Source of the DNA: Gallibacter intestinalis | GTDB lineage: Bacteria; Bacillota; Clostridia; Peptostreptococcales; Anaerovoracaceae | Direction: 5' to 3' | DNA: 64,000 bases | Assembly: GCF_014982745.1 (NCBI RefSeq) | Contig: NZ_JADCKA010000004.1 | Coordinates: 1 to 64,000, forward strand | Shown here: positions 62,154 through 64,000 of the stretch, piece by piece | Position numbering within the stretch: position 1 is the stretch's first letter | Layout of the letters: the number at the start of each line of letters is the position of its first letter | Program-made: the position numbers and the translations under genes | Notes under the pieces: model-generated | Databases searched by the model: none | What the model was told of the DNA's origin: nothing | The model's input: only the letters and a program-made list of their open reading frames with translations

Positions 62154-62471
62154 ATGGATAAGAAAGAATCTCGTGAAGCGGAACGCATCTGGCGTATCGT
62201 TAAAACAGAATACGAAAAATACATCAGTTATAGGGACAAAATAATAAAGTCAGGATTAGTTGCCTTACTTACCCTTCCATTTGTCTTTATGTTCCTGATG
62301 TTTTTTATGCCTAGCAAAGTTGTATTTTTATGCCTGTGGATCATTTCTTTCATAGCCATCGCCATCATGCTGACTTATGTAGAATACAAAGGCTATTATT
62401 ACAAACGACTATTTGGCGACAGCGATAAAGATATCAATGCCGATGAAAAAGGAAAGGAGGTCTCCCTATGA
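62154..62471 (+). CDS. Small membrane protein of unknown function
   Basis: A 105-residue protein not assigned to a family. A charged N-terminal 33 residues (KESREAERIWRIVKTEYEKY) precede two transmembrane helices (about 34-52 and 57-76), then a polar, acidic tail. CGGAGG lies ahead of the ATG. The last codons overlap the start of the YhgE/Pip gene by four bases, so the two proteins are probably made together and may interact in the membrane. Confidence 0.78.
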   Translation: MDKKESREAERIWRIVKTEYEKYISYRDKIIKSGLVALLTLPFVFMFLMFFMPSKVVFLCLWIISFIAIAIMLTYVEYKGYYYKRLFGDSDKDINADEKGKEVSL

Positions 62472-64000
62472 AAACCGCATTAGGTATTTTTAAGCGTGAT
62501 GTTAAAAGGCTTAAAACCAATATCATCGCCGTTATAGTGCTTCTGGGAATATGCATACTCCCTTCCCTTTACGCGTGGTTTAATATAGCCGCAGTCTGGG
62601 ATCCATATGGCAACACCGGCGGCATACCCGTAGCAGTAGTAAACGAGGATAAGGGCAGCAGCCTTGAAGGCATAAATGTTAACGCCGGCGAAAAAATAGT
62701 AACAAACCTCAAAGGAAACCATCAGATGGGTTGGAAGTTTGTGGATAAGGATAAGGCTATGGACGGTATAAAGGAAGGAGACTACTATGCTGTCGTATAT
62801 ATCCCAAAGGATTTTTCCGAGGATATGATAAGCGTAGCCACCGGTACAATAACTCGCCCGGAAATAACATATTATGTCAATGAAAAGAAAAACGGAATAG
62901 CTCCGAAAATAACCGACAAAGGAGTCGAAGCGATACAAACTCAGGTCAACTCATCCTTTATAGGCACAGTGACCGGCTATATGACAGATATTCTTAAAGT
63001 TGGTGAGGAAAAAGCATCCGTCACAAAGGATGACATTGTGGCAGGTATCAACAAAACCCTGGATAATGCCTCTGCGGATTTGTCGGCACTGTCATCGGGC
63101 ATAAGCTCATATCAGTCAACCATAGATTCGGCAGTATCTCTCATTGACGCCAACATAACCTTGGCAGGCAGTGTCGATGACAGCCTTTCAGGTGCCGAAA
63201 ACAGGATAGAAGGTGATTTATCAAAGTTAAAAGAGCAACATGCAGCCATTGATGCCGACAAATTTCCAGATATAGATAAGCTGCTTACAAAGGTGGAAAA
63301 CGGATTTGATAAGTGTTTGGATGATCTTAAACAAGCCGGTTCCATGTCCTCTGATGCTCAGGATGTTTTAACCAGTCTTAAATCATCGTTAAATTCCGTA
63401 AGCGACTCCCTTACCTCCACTAAGTCTGCCGTTGACGGAAGCATTGAGCGTATAGACACCTTTCGCAATAATGAAGATAGTCTGAATATTTCAGACGGAT
63501 TTGTAGATATCATCAATAAAATAATTTCAAACCCTAAATCCGTCAGCGAATTTATGGCTTCGCCTGTAAAGATAAGTACAGAAAAGGTCTATCCGGTTGC
63601 CGATTACGGTTCGGCTATGGCGCCCTTTTATACAACTCTGGCCATATGGGTCGGCGGCATTATCATGGTGGCAATTATGAAAACCCGCGTCAGAGAAGAT
63701 GATCAGCTTAGAAATATAACTCCCCGTGCGGCATATATAGGACGTTCTCTTATATTTATAATCACGGGCCTAGTGCAGGCATTGATTATCGGACTGGGAA
63801 ATATATTTTTCTTGGGAATGCAGTGCAAAAACCCTCTGCTTTTCATGGTTACATGCCTCATTACATCCTTTGTCTTTACGCTTATAATATATACACTGAC
63901 CGTTTCCTTCGGCAGCATCGGAAAGGCCCTCTGCGTCATATGGCTTGTGTTGCAGGTTGCTGGTTCGGGCGGAACATATCCTATTGAAGTGTTACCTCAG
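62468..64000 (+). CDS. YhgE/Pip-family membrane protein (3' end beyond window)
   Basis: The frame is open from ATG 62468 to the window edge (511 codons). A first transmembrane helix (about residues 18-38; NIIAVIVLLGICILPSLYAWFNI) is followed by the YhgE/Pip extracellular domain (IPVAVVNEDKGSSLEG, KEGDYYAVVYIPKDFSEDM) and a long helical, Ser/Asp-rich segment (about 190-330). The ABC-2-like membrane domain (APFYTTLAIWVGGIIMVAIM onward) is cut off. Family members include phage-infection proteins and ESX-type secretion components such as EsaA; no ESX gene is visible here. Confidence 0.88.
   Translation, partial: MKTALGIFKRDVKRLKTNIIAVIVLLGICILPSLYAWFNIAAVWDPYGNTGGIPVAVVNEDKGSSLEGINVNAGEKIVTNLKGNHQMGWKFVDKDKAMDGIKEGDYYAVVYIPKDFSEDMISVATGTITRPEITYYVNEKKNGIAPKITDKGVEAIQTQVNSSFIGTVTGYMTDILKVGEEKASVTKDDIVAGINKTLDNASADLSALSSGISSYQSTIDSAVSLIDANITLAGSVDDSLSGAENRIEGDLSKLKEQHAAIDADKFPDIDKLLTKVENGFDKCLDDLKQAGSMSSDAQDVLTSLKSSLNSVSDSLTSTKSAVDGSIERIDTFRNNEDSLNISDGFVDIINKIISNPKSVSEFMASPVKISTEKVYPVADYGSAMAPFYTTLAIWVGGIIMVAIMKTRVREDDQLRNITPRAAYIGRSLIFIITGLVQALIIGLGNIFFLGMQCKNPLLFMVTCLITSFVFTLIIYTLTVSFGSIGKALCVIWLVLQVAGSGGTYPIEVLPQ

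Noticed and set aside
1-64000. CRISPR array
   Set aside because: The only regular short repeats are the four 23-bp-period units at 20044-20135, which have 6-7 bp spacers and lie in a promoter; there are no cas genes.
1-64000. tRNA or rRNA genes
   Set aside because: No cloverleaf with TTCRANYC and acceptor pairing, and no rRNA core sequence, was recognised on either strand.
62468-64000. Type VII (ESX) secretion locus
   Set aside because: YhgE/Pip resembles EsaA, but no WXG100 protein, EssC or other ESX gene is visible in the window.

Overview
The window reads as a chromosomal segment of an anaerobic, amino-acid-fermenting Firmicute of class Clostridia. Support comes from a FabK/FabT-type fatty-acid operon, a T-box in front of pheST, ferredoxin-dependent 2-oxoacid oxidoreductases next to a phosphotransacylase and an acyl kinase, a B12-dependent ribonucleotide reductase, hybrid-cluster protein and ECF-type vitamin uptake. 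A relative of the Anaerovoracaceae / Eubacteriales family XIII would fit, but this is inference from gene content; no rRNA or tRNA gene was seen.

Layout. 1-0.9 kb: 5' part of an IS1182-type transposase cut by the window edge. 0.9-4.9 kb: pheS-pheT behind a phenylalanine T-box, with an unusual three-hairpin insert between attenuator and pheS. 4.9-14.4 kb: one 12-gene lipid operon transcribed leftward (fabT-fabH-acpP-fabK-fabD-fabG-fabF-accB-fabZ-accC-accD-accA) with a clear promoter and a candidate FabT operator. 14.6-18.6 kb: thiolase, then a sirtuin-surE-DUF2156 set. 18.7-20.1 kb: a DUF4143-type AAA ATPase whose promoter is threaded through four 23-bp-spaced repeats. 20.3-25.7 kb: ECF S-component and divergent MocR/PdxR-like regulator, a P-type ATPase-like protein that has lost every catalytic motif, a membrane metallophosphoesterase and an ArsC/Spx-like protein. 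26.1-33.9 kb (rightward): ptb, iorAB, buk, a P-loop protein of unknown role and a four-subunit 2-oxoacid:ferredoxin oxidoreductase. 34-37.3 kb: two-component system divergent from a secreted PepSY protein. 37.3-40.6 kb: two tandem CBS-domain inorganic pyrophosphatases. 40.8 kb: a collapsed remnant of a DUF4143-type ATPase that keeps its promoter and terminator. 41-48 kb: MFS carrier, uppP, nrdJ with an NrdR-box pair, Kef-type antiporter. 48.2-52 kb: EFR1 ferredoxin/flavodoxin, FAH-family protein and an enoate-reductase-like flavoenzyme. 52-58 kb: acyltransferase, M18 aminopeptidase and a 1139-residue wall-anchored repeat protein. 58-64 kb: hcp, a DNA glycosylase, a DUF3284 protein, a complete IS481-type element with a nonsense codon, and the start of a YhgE/Pip membrane-protein operon.

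How the genes work together. The 26-34 kb operon encodes a whole oxidative amino-acid branch: keto acids (aryl pyruvates by IorAB, probably branched-chain keto acids by the four-subunit enzyme) become acyl-CoA plus reduced ferredoxin, Ptb makes the acyl phosphate and Buk makes ATP. The lipid operon spends acetyl-CoA on fatty acids under a MarR regulator whose apparent operator half-sites (AGTTAG...CTAAYT) recur at the promoter of the wall-anchored protein 44 kb away.

The most unusual items are: the motif-less P-type ATPase; the 23-bp repeat array built into the promoter of the DUF4143 ATPase together with the remnant of a second such gene; the MocR regulator lacking the PLP lysine; the P-loop protein embedded in the keto-acid operon; and the shared lipid/surface operator. 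All functional statements rest on recognition of protein families and motifs by eye; no database search was possible.
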